A stretch of 64,000 nt of DNA from an uncultured Dyadobacter sp. (lineage in GTDB: Bacteria > Bacteroidota > Bacteroidia > Cytophagales > Spirosomataceae), in assembly GCF_946482605.1 (NCBI RefSeq), contig NZ_CAMLSE010000023.1, positions 1 to 64,000 of the forward strand, given 5' to 3'. Both the position numbers and the translations under genes were made by a program. Numbering within the stretch: position 1 is the first letter of the stretch; each line of letters starts with the position of its first letter. Under the pieces are notes generated by a model. It was not told the origin of the DNA and made no database searches. It saw nothing but the letters and a program-made list of their open reading frames with translations. Positions 7,578 through 17,018 of this stretch are shown piece after piece.

Positions 7578-9863
7578 ATGAATATTAAGGACATTGTAAA
7601 TCGTGATGTTGTCAATCTGACAAATTGCGAAAGTGAACCCATCCACATTCCGGGCACCATTCAACCCCATGGCTTTTTGCTGGGAGTTAAAAAAGGCGGT
7701 TCCCGTATCGAATACTGCAGTGCCAACAGTTCCGACTTTATCGGATTGGCGCCGGAACTACTCCTGGGGAAGGAAATCGCGGCCATTTTCCCCGCGGAAC
7801 AGGCAGCGGCGTTTGCCGAATACATTCGGCAGGATATCGACCCGGCCCACCCGTTTGTGTTTTCGTGGCATGGCACTCCGTTCAACACGACGGTGCATGC
7901 TAGTGGCGCCAACGTGATCATGGAATTGGAGCCATTTCCCGACGGTACCCTCGATTTGCCGAATTTGTACACCCAGACCCGCAACTTCGTCGGGATCATG
8001 GAAAAGTCCAGCGGCCTGACCGATCTCTTCCAGGAAATTGCCGACGAGACAAGGACAATCACCGGATATGACCGCGTCATGATCTATCGGTTCGATCCGG
8101 AATACAACGGCGAAGTGGTTGCGGAAAGTAAAAGACAGGACCTGGCGTCATTTGCCAACCAGAAGTATCCTCATACCGATATCCCGGTACAGGCGCGTGA
8201 GCTTTACATTCGCAACCCATTGCGGATGATCGCTGATATCAACTACACGCCTGTTCCGCTGCTGACCATCGATGACGCTCCGGAAAAAGGGAATCATTCG
8301 CTCGACCTGAGCCTTTCGATCCTGCGCAGTGTGTCGCCCATGCATATCGAGTATCTTAAGAACATGGGCGTAGGTGCTACACTTACCATTTCGTTGCTGC
8401 AGAATCAAAAGCTTTGGGGGCTCATTGCCTGTCATCATTATTCGCCTAAGATCCTGCCGCATTATACACGCTTGTCGGCGCTACTGCAGGGGCACTTCCT
8501 GACTTCGCAAATTGCAGTCCGCGAAGTCGCTGAAGAGTTTACTATCGGAGAAGAGGTGGACAAAGCTTTGGTAGAGTCACTGACTCTCCTTCATGAAAGC
8601 GAGAACTTCATCAAGACCTGTCACCAATCTGCCTCGTTGCTGAAACTGGCCAATGCAACCGGCGCGGCCATTTTCTACGACGGCGCATTGTACAAGAACG
8701 GATTCGTTCCGGATGATACGGAACTGATCGAACTCTTCAGGTATTTGTCTCTCAGATATCCCAATAAAGGTGTCGAAACCACCCGATTACTGGACATCTA
8801 CCCCGATGCGCAAGCCATTTCAAAGTATGCGGCCGGCGTCATTTACCATTCGATGGTGCCCGGTGAGAACAACGGTATACTCTGGTTCAGGAAGGAAAAA
8901 GTAGAAACCATCAACTGGGCAGGTAATCCGGATAAAGCCGTCCTGGCTAATGAGGATGGCGTCCGGCTCTCGCCCAGGAAATCGTTCGAACTGTGGATGG
9001 AGGTCGTTAAGCACAAAAGTACCCCATGGCGTAAATCGGAGATCAATGCTGCTTCCAGTTTTTCCTATGCCCTACAGAAGCATATCAATTTCCGGATTAT
9101 CAGAAATCAGGAGGATAAAAACAGGCGGTTGAATCAGGAATTGAAACTGGCGAACAAGGAGCTCTCCAACCTGAACTGGATCTCGACCCACGACCTGAAA
9201 GAGCCATTGCGGAAGATCCAGATATTTGCATCAAAGGTTCTCGACAGGGAAGACCCGGATTTATCGGCCCAGGTAAAAGATTCCGTTGTGCGAATGCGCT
9301 TTGCCGCGGAAAAAATGCAGGTCCTGATCGAAGACATCCTGGCTTATTCCAAAGCGGGCACGATGGAGAAGGTTTTTGTTTCAACCGACCTGAATGTCGT
9401 CCTGGAAAATGTGCTATCCGAACTGCAAGATACGATCGAGGAAAAACATGCTTCGGTACACGCCGGAGAGCTGCCCGTTGTGAGCATCATTCCGTTTCAG
9501 ATCCATCAGCTTTTCATCAACCTGATCAGTAACGCCATCAAATTTGTGAAGTCCGACGTGAAGCCGGAGATCGCGATCACAGCCAGTATTGTCGATGGAG
9601 ATCTGGTTCCGGATGAAAAAGCTTTCAGGGACCAAGCCTATCACAAGATCGCTTTTACCGATAATGGGATCGGGTTTGAAAAGGAATACGAACAAAGGAT
9701 CTTTGACATTTTCCAGCGACTTCACCCTGCCCACAAGTATCCCGGAACGGGCATCGGCCTCGCGATCTGTAAAAAGATCATGGAAAACCATAACGGCTTT
9801 ATCGGCGCTACGTCGGTTCCGGGAGAAGGATCTGTGTTCAGCCTATTTTTCCCAGTCCCGTGA
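7578..9863 (+). CDS. bphP: Bacteriophytochrome histidine kinase
   Basis: About 761 residues from the ATG at 7578; an open frame extends upstream to 7473 but overlaps the heme oxygenase tail and is not conserved-looking. Cys17 in LTNCESEPIHIPG is the biliverdin attachment site typical of bacteriophytochromes, followed by IQPHG of the PAS domain. The GAF domain has HTDIPVQAR, the DIP motif that holds the chromophore. The PHY domain carries the tongue motif PRKSF. The output module is a histidine kinase: phospho-acceptor His in STHDLKEPLRK (near residue 537), N box INLISNAIKF, DNGIGF and GTGIGLAI. Expected role: red/far-red light sensing coupled to autophosphorylation. It begins 10 bases after bphO. 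No response regulator is encoded nearby. Confidence 0.93.
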   Translation: MNIKDIVNRDVVNLTNCESEPIHIPGTIQPHGFLLGVKKGGSRIEYCSANSSDFIGLAPELLLGKEIAAIFPAEQAAAFAEYIRQDIDPAHPFVFSWHGTPFNTTVHASGANVIMELEPFPDGTLDLPNLYTQTRNFVGIMEKSSGLTDLFQEIADETRTITGYDRVMIYRFDPEYNGEVVAESKRQDLASFANQKYPHTDIPVQARELYIRNPLRMIADINYTPVPLLTIDDAPEKGNHSLDLSLSILRSVSPMHIEYLKNMGVGATLTISLLQNQKLWGLIACHHYSPKILPHYTRLSALLQGHFLTSQIAVREVAEEFTIGEEVDKALVESLTLLHESENFIKTCHQSASLLKLANATGAAIFYDGALYKNGFVPDDTELIELFRYLSLRYPNKGVETTRLLDIYPDAQAISKYAAGVIYHSMVPGENNGILWFRKEKVETINWAGNPDKAVLANEDGVRLSPRKSFELWMEVVKHKSTPWRKSEINAASSFSYALQKHINFRIIRNQEDKNRRLNQELKLANKELSNLNWISTHDLKEPLRKIQIFASKVLDREDPDLSAQVKDSVVRMRFAAEKMQVLIEDILAYSKAGTMEKVFVSTDLNVVLENVLSELQDTIEEKHASVHAGELPVVSIIPFQIHQLFINLISNAIKFVKSDVKPEIAITASIVDGDLVPDEKAFRDQAYHKIAFTDNGIGFEKEYEQRIFDIFQRLHPAHKYPGTGIGLAICKKIMENHNGFIGATSVPGEGSVFSLFFPVP

Positions 9864-9975
9864 GGCTCGTTTGAGTACATTGTTCCTCAGGCCTGATCAG
9901 GAATCAGGTTCCCTTGTGGATTTTTTATTTGGTATTGGTTTTTAACTGGCATCGGGACAGTTAAACGTAAACCAC

Positions 9976-11073
9976 ATGCCAGAAGCCGCCATCGCTGAAA
10001 CACTGACGGAAGAGCCCGTCATCACAGCCAGACAATATAAAAAGCTCAGAAAAAACCCATCGCTGACCGCAGAAGCGGCTGGATTGCATTACATCCGTTC
10101 CGGGAATGCACCCGGGTACCAGCGTAAGGGAAAATCACCCCGCTTTTATTACACCGATTCCAATGGGGAACGGTGCAAAGACGCGCAGGCTATCAAACGG
10201 ATCAAATCCCTGGTACTACCACCTGCCTGGACGGAAGTCTGGATCAGCACCGACCCCAATGCACATCTGCAGGCCACCGGCATCGACGCCGCCGGGCGGA
10301 AGCAGTACCGTTATCACCCCTATTGGAACCTGATCCGGAATCAGACGAAGTATTATAAACTCCTGACGTTCTCGGAGGCGCTACCGCAGCTGCGTGAGCA
10401 GGTTGAGCATGACCTCAGAAAGCGCGATTTCGATTTGGAAAAGTCCATCGCATTGGTGATCAAGCTGATGGATAAAACCTGTATGCGGGTGGGCAACCAG
10501 CGCTACAAGATCCGGCATGGCTCATCGGGCATTACCACGCTCGATGCGCGCTGCGCAACTGTTTCGGGCACACGCATCCGCTTTATGTTCAAAGGAAAAA
10601 AAGGTATCCGACAGGACATCACCCTGCGCGACAAGCAGCTGGCACGCCTGGTGCAGCAGTACAAGGAGATGCCTGGTAAAAGACTATTTCAATACAATCA
10701 CGCCAGCGGTGGAAAATGCGCGCTGACTGCTCAGCAGGTCAATGACTACATACGCCGCTATACCGGTGCCCACTTTTCGGCCAAGGACTTCCGTACCTGG
10801 ATGGGCACCGTAACCGCATTTGAATACCTGAGCCAACAGGAAAAAGCCGCTTCCAAACGACAGCTGACGCGGGTCTTCAACAGTTGCCTGGATGCAGTGG
10901 CCGCGCACCTTGGCAACACGCGGGCAGTTTGTAAAAAGTATTATGTGCACCCGGCCGTTTTCAAAGCATTTGAAGATAACCGCCTCCAACGGTTCCTGAA
11001 TAAACCAACGGAAACGCTTAACCATTTTTCAGCCACCGAGCAGCATGTGAGATCCCTGCTCGCCCGGCCCTGA
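9976..11073 (+). CDS. DNA topoisomerase IB (poxvirus/bacterial type)
   Basis: 365 residues. An N-terminal domain with RKGKSPRFYYTDSNGE and LPPAWTEVWI is followed by the catalytic domain: MRVGNQRYKIRHGSSGITTL with the first catalytic arginine, FKGKKG with the catalytic lysine, KDFRTWMGT with the second arginine, and VCKKYYVHP with the nucleophilic tyrosine (most likely Tyr323). All are in the order expected of small bacterial type IB topoisomerases, which relax supercoils by a 3'-phosphotyrosyl intermediate without ATP. Length is normal for the group. It follows the phytochrome gene after 112 bases on the same strand. This enzyme has patchy occurrence in bacteria, so its presence is accessory rather than essential. 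Confidence 0.93.
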   Translation: MPEAAIAETLTEEPVITARQYKKLRKNPSLTAEAAGLHYIRSGNAPGYQRKGKSPRFYYTDSNGERCKDAQAIKRIKSLVLPPAWTEVWISTDPNAHLQATGIDAAGRKQYRYHPYWNLIRNQTKYYKLLTFSEALPQLREQVEHDLRKRDFDLEKSIALVIKLMDKTCMRVGNQRYKIRHGSSGITTLDARCATVSGTRIRFMFKGKKGIRQDITLRDKQLARLVQQYKEMPGKRLFQYNHASGGKCALTAQQVNDYIRRYTGAHFSAKDFRTWMGTVTAFEYLSQQEKAASKRQLTRVFNSCLDAVAAHLGNTRAVCKKYYVHPAVFKAFEDNRLQRFLNKPTETLNHFSATEQHVRSLLARP

Positions 11074-11266
11074 CCGTTTGTGTGATGAATTTAAGAAGCA
11101 TATACGACATCCGGCGCTATCGCAGCGGGCAATATCTCCCACATATACGCACAATGCAATGGTTTAAAACACGCGGAGAAGCCTTGTTCGGAAATAATGG
11201 CACAACATTTGAAAGCCGTTACAACAGTTTGCAACTCAAATTTGTCACAACTTTAATATCAACATC

Positions 11267-11734
11267 ATGGAAACCAACGAAAATCTTATTGAAGTACTGA
11301 ACGATCTGATCCGGATCAATAACGACCGGGTGGACGGCTATGAAAAAGCACTCGATGAGGTGAAAGATATCGACCTGGATCTCAGAGGAATTTTTCAAAA
11401 GATGGCCAATGAAAGCCGTGAAAATATAAACGAACTAGGTATCGAAATCCGCAATCTGGGCGGGGAAGTCGCAACAGGAACTACCGCTTCCGGTAAAATT
11501 TATCGGGTATGGATGGACATTAAAGCCACATTTACGGGCCACGACCGCACTTCTGTCCTCGAAAGCTGTGAGTATGGTGAAGACGCCGCGCAGGAAGCTT
11601 ACGACGACGCACTGGCCAGTGATGCCGACCTTCCGGTAGATATCCGACAGCTGATCGCCAATCAGAAAGCGGAACTACTGGAATCGCATAACCTCATCAA
11701 GAAATACCGTGATCTGCACCAGGCGGTGAACTAA
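11267..11734 (+). CDS. PA2169-type four-helix-bundle protein (DUF2383)
   Basis: 155 residues, no signal peptide, all helical. The opening NLIEVLNDLIRINNDRVDGYEKA helix, the IFQKMANESRENINEL helix with its ExxxxxxEL pattern, the GTTASGKIYRVWMDIKA loop and the SCEYGEDAAQEAY helix match the PA2169/DUF2383 family, a ferritin-like fold of unknown function often induced under stress. It is preceded by a 193-base gap without a gene, so it probably has its own promoter, and is followed by a hairpin at 11758-11790. It lies close to other stress-type genes (DUF4142, topoisomerase IB), but no operon is evident. Confidence 0.87.
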   Translation: METNENLIEVLNDLIRINNDRVDGYEKALDEVKDIDLDLRGIFQKMANESRENINELGIEIRNLGGEVATGTTASGKIYRVWMDIKATFTGHDRTSVLESCEYGEDAAQEAYDDALASDADLPVDIRQLIANQKAELLESHNLIKKYRDLHQAVN

Positions 11735-11757
11735 GACAACAATTCACAACGCGTATA

Positions 11758-11790
11758 AGAAAAATGGGTGAGACCGAAAGGCTCACCCAT
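11758..11790 (-). terminator. Terminator between convergent genes
   Basis: ATGGGTGAG (11764-11772) pairs with CTCACCCAT (11782-11790); the apex is a CC-GAAA-GG tetraloop. The A run at 11759-11764 becomes a T run on the minus strand, so it serves the LolA-like gene best; it may also slow transcripts arriving on the plus strand. Confidence 0.75.
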
Positions 11791-11815
11791 TGCTATTAGT
11801 AATGTCCGAAGAACG

Positions 11816-12466
11816 TTATCGCAGATCCACAACTTCCACGCCCGGATATTGCTTGGAGTTGAACGCAAAGAAGCTGTCCGCTACATTTACATCCGGTTGG
11901 AATTGATCCACTTTGTAAGTTACCTCCTGACCATTTTTCTGAAAGATCTTCCAGCTGGCAATTGATTTATCCGCTTTATTCACTTCAATCTGCACTTTAT
12001 CAACCTGACTGGTTTTATTGGTCGAAGTCAATTCCACTACTTCCAGTGCCTTACCGGCCTCCTGTCTTTCCTTGATAAATGCGGATTTAAATCCTTTTTT
12101 GTAAGCAGTATAAATTTTGGTAGGATCCAGGTTGCCAGATGCCGCCGGGTCGAAATCCTGCAAATTCACTTCGTTGGTTTCTTTAATGTAAGTCGCCATC
12201 AGCTTGCCATCATTGAAGATCTCCTGGCCTGCCAGTTTCAATCTGAACTTCGAGCCCTTCACAGTCGCTTCTCCTTTCAATGGCTTTTCACCTTTGCTGA
12301 TGTAGGTAAAAAGCGCTTTGAAAGATTTGATCTTCTGGTACCTGCTACTCATGGCTTCAAGGATAGCCGATGATTTTTTATCGCCCTGTGCCTGTGAAGC
12401 AACGGGGTTTAAAAAGAAGATCGTTATCACCGCAAGCAAACAAGCACTTTTTTTCAAATTTCTCAT
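11816..12466 (-). CDS. LolA-like outer membrane lipoprotein carrier protein
   Basis: 216 residues from the ATG at 12466; a TTG two codons earlier is less likely, and AAGGAA lies upstream. A signal peptide (MRNLKKSACLLAV ... VASQAQ) exports it to the periplasm. The rest is a LolA-like half barrel: AILEAMSSRYQKIKSFKALFTY, GEATVKGSKFRLKLAGQEIFNDGKLMATYIKETNEV, then a C-terminal half with KVQIEVNKADKSIASWKIF. LolA shuttles lipoproteins from the inner-membrane LolCDE complex to the outer membrane. Bacteroidota have no clear LolB, so the receptor is unknown. It is the third gene of pyrD-ftsK-lolA, 92 bases after ftsK. Confidence 0.85.
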   Translation of the reverse strand: MRNLKKSACLLAVITIFFLNPVASQAQGDKKSSAILEAMSSRYQKIKSFKALFTYISKGEKPLKGEATVKGSKFRLKLAGQEIFNDGKLMATYIKETNEVNLQDFDPAASGNLDPTKIYTAYKKGFKSAFIKERQEAGKALEVVELTSTNKTSQVDKVQIEVNKADKSIASWKIFQKNGQEVTYKVDQFQPDVNVADSFFAFNSKQYPGVEVVDLR

Positions 12467-12558
12467 ATTCAACAGTTTATTCCTTAGTGAGTTTATAAAA
12501 ACGGGGTTTTAAGTGAAATATTTCAAATATTGGACCAAGGCCAATCCGGAAGGTTTAA

Positions 12559-15105
12559 TCAGCTGACGCCCATTACCCGCAAATGCTCTTCCAACATATT
12601 CAGGTCATGGAACATGACATCCCGGGCCTTACTTCCTGTGAAAGGACCTACCACTCCGAGCACTTCCAGCTGATCCATGATACGTCCCGCGCGATTATAC
12701 CCGAGTTTCATCTTACGCTGGATGAGCGATGTACTGCCCTGCTGATGGGTTACGATCAACCTTGCCGCATCAGGCAGCAGACTGTCGAAATCATCCGGGT
12801 TAAGTTCCGCTTTGCCTTCCGCGGCATCTTCACCCTCGTATTCCGGCAAGGCATAAGCCTCGTCATAGCCACGCTGCCCGCCGATGTATTCGCAAATATC
12901 TTCGATTTCCCTTGTATCGATGAACGGGCATTGCAGACGGATCACCTCGGAGTTGATCGCCAGCAGCATATCCCCCTGTCCTACAAGCTGTTCGGCACCA
13001 CCCATATCGAGGATCGTGCGGGAGTCGATGCTGGACGTTACCCGGAACGAAAGACGCGCCGGAAAGTTGGCCTTAATGAGGCCGGTGATGACTTTGACGG
13101 AAGGTCGCTGGGTAGCTACCACCAGGTGAATCCCCACCGCACGCGCCAGCTGTGCAAGACGTGCGATCGGCGTTTCGACCTCTTTGCCGGCCGTCATCAT
13201 CAAATCTGCCAGCTCATCGATCACCAGTACGATGTAAGGCAGGAACCGATGACCTTTTTCGGGGTTCAGCCTGCGTTGTGCAAACTTCGCGTTGTATTCT
13301 TTCAGGTTCCTCACGGCCGCCTCTTTCAGAAGGTCGTAACGGGAATCCATTTCGATACACAACGAATTGAGGGTGAAAATTACCTTTTTTGTGTCCGTGA
13401 TGATCGCCTCCTCTGCATTGGGTAGCTTGGCAAGAAAGTGCCTTTCCAGTTTATTAAAAAGGGTCAACTCCACCTTCTTCGGATCTACCAGCACGAATTT
13501 CAACTCAGCAGGATGTTTTTTGTAGATCAGCGAAGCCAGAATGACGTTCAGACCGACGGACTTACCTTGCCCGGTCGCACCGGCCATCAGCAAGTGGGGC
13601 ATTTTGGCGAGGTCGGCGATGTGTATATCGTTCGAGATCGTTTTTCCAAGAACGATCGGCAGGTCGAAATTCGATTTCTGGAAACGATCGTTGGAAAGTA
13701 CCGAACGGGCGAAAACCGTTTCGCGATTCTTGTTGGGTACCTCTATACCGATCGTACCACGTCCCGGCATCGGCGCAATGATCCGTATCCCGAGTGCTGC
13801 AAGGCTCAACGCAATATCCCCTTCAAGGTTTTTGATCTTTGAAATACGAACACCTGCTTCCGGGATAATCTCGTAGAGCGTAACCGTCGGTCCGATCGTC
13901 GCTTTGATCTTCGAAATATTGATACCGTAGCTCCCGAGCGTGTCAACAATCTTCGTCTTGTTGCTTTCCAGCTCCTCCTGACTTACCTTTTCATGCTGAT
14001 TTTCGATAACCTCGTTCAGCAGGTCGACATTAGGGAAGTGGTACGAAGGCAGATCCAGCATCGGATCATACTGGCCAAACTCCCGCAAAATGGACGCATT
14101 GACATCCTCATCTTCTATATCTTCATCGACGGCTTCCTTGACCTGCGTCGTATCCTCCACTTCCAGTTCCAGCAATGGCTCCATCGGTACCGAGGATACT
14201 TCCAGCGGCGCTACGGGCGGTGTGGCAGCCAGTCCGGCCAATTTCACAGGTTGAACTACGGCTGGGTGGGATACCAGGTGAGGCGCTTCTTCCTCTACTT
14301 CGATATCCAGATCCGGCTCTTCCTCCGGCACTAGCAGCTCATCATCATAAGTGTCGTTAACCACCGACACAAACTTGCTTTCGGGAACGGGGACCTCTGC
14401 GGTTTCGGGAGCAGCGATATCCTCCTTCACATCCTCCGCAGATGGCTCCGGCTTGGCATTCTTTGCCTGCCACGATTCATAAACCGTTCGGGCGTCGTAA
14501 AAGAATACTGCAAACACGAACAGGGCGAAAAGGATCGGCACAATACTGCCCCATTTGAGCCAGTCGAACAGCGAAACGTTGACCAAATAGCCAAACCCGC
14601 CCGAAAGAAAGCTGAGCGTGTTTTCGCTGTTGCTCATCAGCACGACGTAGCCCATCAGCACACTCATCCACAATGAAAAAAAGATCACCTCCTTGGTAAC
14701 CTTTCCCAAAGGAAGAATTTCCCGCCCGAATGCCATTTTCCAGCCCGCCGCAAACGGGACCAGCGGCAAAATCAATGCCCCGATCCCAAACCACCGGTAT
14801 ACAAAAATATGGGATACCACGGCGCCCATTACCCCCAGAAAATTGCGTGTCTGCCGGCCCGCGTCACGGATAGACTGGTGCCCCAGCCCGTCCAGAACAC
14901 TCTGATCCGAGAGTCCGGTAATAATGTAGGAGAAAAAAGACGTTTCCAGGATCAGTCCCAGGATGATAAAGAATGTGCCCCAGGCCAATGTATTTTTAGG
15001 GCTGGTGAAAATGTGCTCCCAATCGAGGGATACACGAAAGCGGGGAGCGGTTGTCTCCTCCGGTTTCTGGCGCTGTGTGTTTCCTCTTGGCTTATTGACT
15101 GACAT
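12559..15105 (-). CDS. ftsK: DNA translocase FtsK/SpoIIIE family
   Basis: 848 residues. The N-terminus has a short basic tail, then four to five membrane segments (about residues 38-200) that anchor it at the division septum. An acidic, proline-rich linker (about 215-350) follows. The motor has the alpha domain with YGINISKIKATIGPTVTLYE, Walker A GATGQGKSVG, Walker B VLVIDELADLMM and VATQRPSVKVITGLIKANFPARL. The C-terminal gamma winged helix (from about DAARLIVTHQQGSTSLIQRK) reads the polar KOPS-type DNA signals. Role: ATP-driven pumping of the chromosome terminus and activation of XerCD at dif during division. It starts 41 bases after the pyrD stop and is likely co-transcribed with it. Confidence 0.96.
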   Translation of the reverse strand: MSVNKPRGNTQRQKPEETTAPRFRVSLDWEHIFTSPKNTLAWGTFFIILGLILETSFFSYIITGLSDQSVLDGLGHQSIRDAGRQTRNFLGVMGAVVSHIFVYRWFGIGALILPLVPFAAGWKMAFGREILPLGKVTKEVIFFSLWMSVLMGYVVLMSNSENTLSFLSGGFGYLVNVSLFDWLKWGSIVPILFALFVFAVFFYDARTVYESWQAKNAKPEPSAEDVKEDIAAPETAEVPVPESKFVSVVNDTYDDELLVPEEEPDLDIEVEEEAPHLVSHPAVVQPVKLAGLAATPPVAPLEVSSVPMEPLLELEVEDTTQVKEAVDEDIEDEDVNASILREFGQYDPMLDLPSYHFPNVDLLNEVIENQHEKVSQEELESNKTKIVDTLGSYGINISKIKATIGPTVTLYEIIPEAGVRISKIKNLEGDIALSLAALGIRIIAPMPGRGTIGIEVPNKNRETVFARSVLSNDRFQKSNFDLPIVLGKTISNDIHIADLAKMPHLLMAGATGQGKSVGLNVILASLIYKKHPAELKFVLVDPKKVELTLFNKLERHFLAKLPNAEEAIITDTKKVIFTLNSLCIEMDSRYDLLKEAAVRNLKEYNAKFAQRRLNPEKGHRFLPYIVLVIDELADLMMTAGKEVETPIARLAQLARAVGIHLVVATQRPSVKVITGLIKANFPARLSFRVTSSIDSRTILDMGGAEQLVGQGDMLLAINSEVIRLQCPFIDTREIEDICEYIGGQRGYDEAYALPEYEGEDAAEGKAELNPDDFDSLLPDAARLIVTHQQGSTSLIQRKMKLGYNRAGRIMDQLEVLGVVGPFTGSKARDVMFHDLNMLEEHLRVMGVS

Positions 15106-15146
15106 TTATTTCAATTCCGGGAATGCGTGAAGTGCTGAGTTTGATT

Positions 15147-16178
15147 TTACTTTCTGACCAATGCCTTGCAGATCCTGCTGACCACACCGGGCCCCTCGTA
15201 AATAAAACCGGTATAAAGCTGAATCAGGCCGGCGCCTGCATTTATTTTTTCCAAAGCGTTTCCGGGAGTGGCGATACCGCCGACTCCGATGACCGGGAAA
15301 GCATGATTGGATTGTTCACAAAGGTAATGAATTACTTCCGTCGAGCGATGCGTCAAAGGTGCACCACTGAGCCCGCCCGCTCCTATTTTTTCTACTTCCG
15401 CCTTATCGGTGGCGAGTCCCTCTCTGCTGATGGTCGTGTTGGTTGCAATAACGCCGGCGATACCGGTTTGTTTTACAATGTCGATGATATCATCCAACTG
15501 GCTCCATGTAAGATCAGGTGCGATTTTCAGGAAAATGGGTTTGGGGCTTGCCTTTTCCAGATTTTTGGTCTGAAGTTCCTTCAGCAATGCGGTGAGCGGC
15601 TCCTTCTCCTGAAGATCCCGCAATCCCGGCGTATTGGGCGAGCTTACATTGACCACAAAATAATCCACCACATCGAACAATTCTCGGAAACAGATCAGGT
15701 AATCATTCAGGGCCTGCTCATTAGGGGTGTCCTTATTTTTCCCAATATTCCCTCCCACTAAAATGCTGGATTTTCTTTTCGCCAATTTGGCGGCCGCAAC
15801 TGCGACACCCTTATTGTTGAAACCCATCCGGTTGATGAGCGCCTTATCCTTTTTAAGGCGGAACAGACGCGGCTTGTCGTTTCCGGGTTGCGGCCTGGGC
15901 GTTACCGTTCCAATCTCGATAAATCCGAAACCCAGTGCTTCCAGCTGATCGACCATTTCCGCATTTTTATCAAACCCCGCTGCCAGCCCTACCGGGTTAC
16001 GGAAGCGTAACCCAGCTATCTCCTGAACCAGGTCGGGATGCTCATAGGTATACATTGCACGGATGATCCGGGGCAGAAACGGGATTTTGAATGCAATATG
16101 GAGCACTTCGCACACAAAATAGTGAATGCGCTCAGCGTCAAACAGGAAAAGTATAGGGGAGATGAGAATCTTATACAT
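15147..16178 (-). CDS. pyrD: Dihydroorotate dehydrogenase (quinone), class 2
   Basis: 343 residues. The N-terminal two helices ([21 protein letters not shown]) form the membrane-associating, quinone-binding extension that marks class 2 enzymes. The TIM barrel shows [14 protein letters not shown] and [13 protein letters not shown] for FMN and orotate binding, [14 protein letters not shown] containing the catalytic-base serine, and [15 protein letters not shown] with the phosphate loop. Reaction: dihydroorotate to orotate with electrons passed to quinone, the fourth step of pyrimidine synthesis. Full length. First gene of the minus-strand pyrD-ftsK-lolA run. The 75 bases before it hold no recognised gene. 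Confidence 0.96.
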   Translation of the reverse strand: MYKILISPILFLFDAERIHYFVCEVLHIAFKIPFLPRIIRAMYTYEHPDLVQEIAGLRFRNPVGLAAGFDKNAEMVDQLEALGFGFIEIGTVTPRPQPGNDKPRLFRLKKDKALINRMGFNNKGVAVAAAKLAKRKSSILVGGNIGKNKDTPNEQALNDYLICFRELFDVVDYFVVNVSSPNTPGLRDLQEKEPLTALLKELQTKNLEKASPKPIFLKIAPDLTWSQLDDIIDIVKQTGIAGVIATNTTISREGLATDKAEVEKIGAGGLSGAPLTHRSTEVIHYLCEQSNHAFPVIGVGGIATPGNALEKINAGAGLIQLYTGFIYEGPGVVSRICKALVRK

Positions 16179-16253
16179 CCTGCAAAAATAGAATGTTTCG
16201 CAGGAAGGCGCGGGCGGGAGGAGGATTTTTATTTTTGACTGTCCGGCAGAAAA

Positions 16254-16736
16254 TCAATTCTGATCACCACGCTCAAAAAGCTTGATAAAATCATCAATCA
16301 TGACAACATCACGAAGGTCTTGCGGCCTTCTGGCCAATACTTTTAATTCGCGTAAATCATTAAGATGTAAAAAATGGATAACGGCACCCTCTCCGTTAGT
16401 GAAGCTCCTGGACCTATTGAATACATCATCAAAACTAAATCTTCTATGAATTTGTGTTATGATATCCAATTCTCCATTAAATCCGAAGATTTGAGGTTTG
16501 GTAAAGTCAAGTTGCTCCAATTTGTAAATTTCGCCGTCATCCAGGTCCATACATCTGAAAACATCGATCATACGCATGCCATTTTCCTGAGTTGGATTAA
16601 TCCAGATATCAACATCGTTGGTCGCTCGATTAAGTCCGTTCAGAAACATTGCAAATCCACCAACAATGAGGTACTCCAATTGATGTGCATGCGCACATCT
16701 TGTAAAATACAGAAAATCAGCGTTTTCTAGATCCAT
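16254..16736 (-). CDS. Small nucleotidyltransferase-fold protein
   Basis: 160 residues, no signal peptide. The segment YLIVGGFAMFLNGLNRATND carries GG at residues 26-27 and is followed by DVD at 41-43. Together they make the G-G ... DxD signature of the nucleotidyltransferase superfamily, in the arrangement found in AbiEii-type and DUF6036-like proteins. A later region around QIHRRFSFDDVF and LHLNDLRELK fits the helical tail of that group. The start overlaps the upstream small gene by ten bases, so the two are translated together. That layout suggests a toxin-antitoxin or similar accessory pair, but no target can be named. It lies between core genes and is probably an acquired insertion. Confidence 0.7.
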   Translation of the reverse strand: MDLENADFLYFTRCAHAHQLEYLIVGGFAMFLNGLNRATNDVDIWINPTQENGMRMIDVFRCMDLDDGEIYKLEQLDFTKPQIFGFNGELDIITQIHRRFSFDDVFNRSRSFTNGEGAVIHFLHLNDLRELKVLARRPQDLRDVVMIDDFIKLFERGDQN

Positions 16737-16930
16737 TCTGCTTTACCAATTGTAATGATCCGTTTCCCACGGGATACGATTTCAGGTCCCATGAAATACT
16801 CAAACTTTCGCCTAGTCTGGAAAAATCGCTCAAATCGTTCCTCTGGCCTTTCATTCATTCCGTGAAGCATGGCATCGATATATGGCCCATTCAAGTCCTC
16901 ATAAACGGTAATTACTCCCTTAGTTTTCAT
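16727..16930 (-). CDS. Small unknown protein paired with the nucleotidyltransferase gene
   Basis: 67 residues from the ATG at 16930, which has AGGA about eight bases ahead; an in-frame ATG at 16936 would add two residues. The sequence is mixed charged and aromatic (ERFERFFQTRRKFEYFMGPE), rich in Arg and Glu, with no signal peptide or recognised domain. It overlaps the nucleotidyltransferase-fold gene by ten bases. Small partner genes in this position are often antitoxins or regulatory subunits, but nothing in the sequence proves a role here. Confidence 0.6.
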   Translation of the reverse strand: MKTKGVITVYEDLNGPYIDAMLHGMNERPEERFERFFQTRRKFEYFMGPEIVSRGKRIITIGKAEWI

Positions 16931-16965
16931 ACACATCCTAGCTTTTCAATTAGACAAATATAACC

Positions 16966-16994
16966 AAAAAAGCACCCCGCCGCCGCGGGATGCT
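16966..16994 (-). terminator. Terminator after the GH20 gene
   Basis: A 10-bp stem (16971-16980 with 16985-16994, one G-U pair on the minus strand) is followed by a T run on the minus strand (16966-16971). It starts 25 bases past the stop of the hexosaminidase gene. Confidence 0.8.
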
Positions 16995-17018
16995 TTGTAA
17001 ATGAGCAAAATAACCTAA

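Noticed and set aside
12583..13425. 280-codon open frame on the plus strand opposite ftsK
   Set aside because: It lies fully inside the well-conserved ftsK motor region on the other strand and has no domain-like sequence; it is a shadow caused by codon composition.
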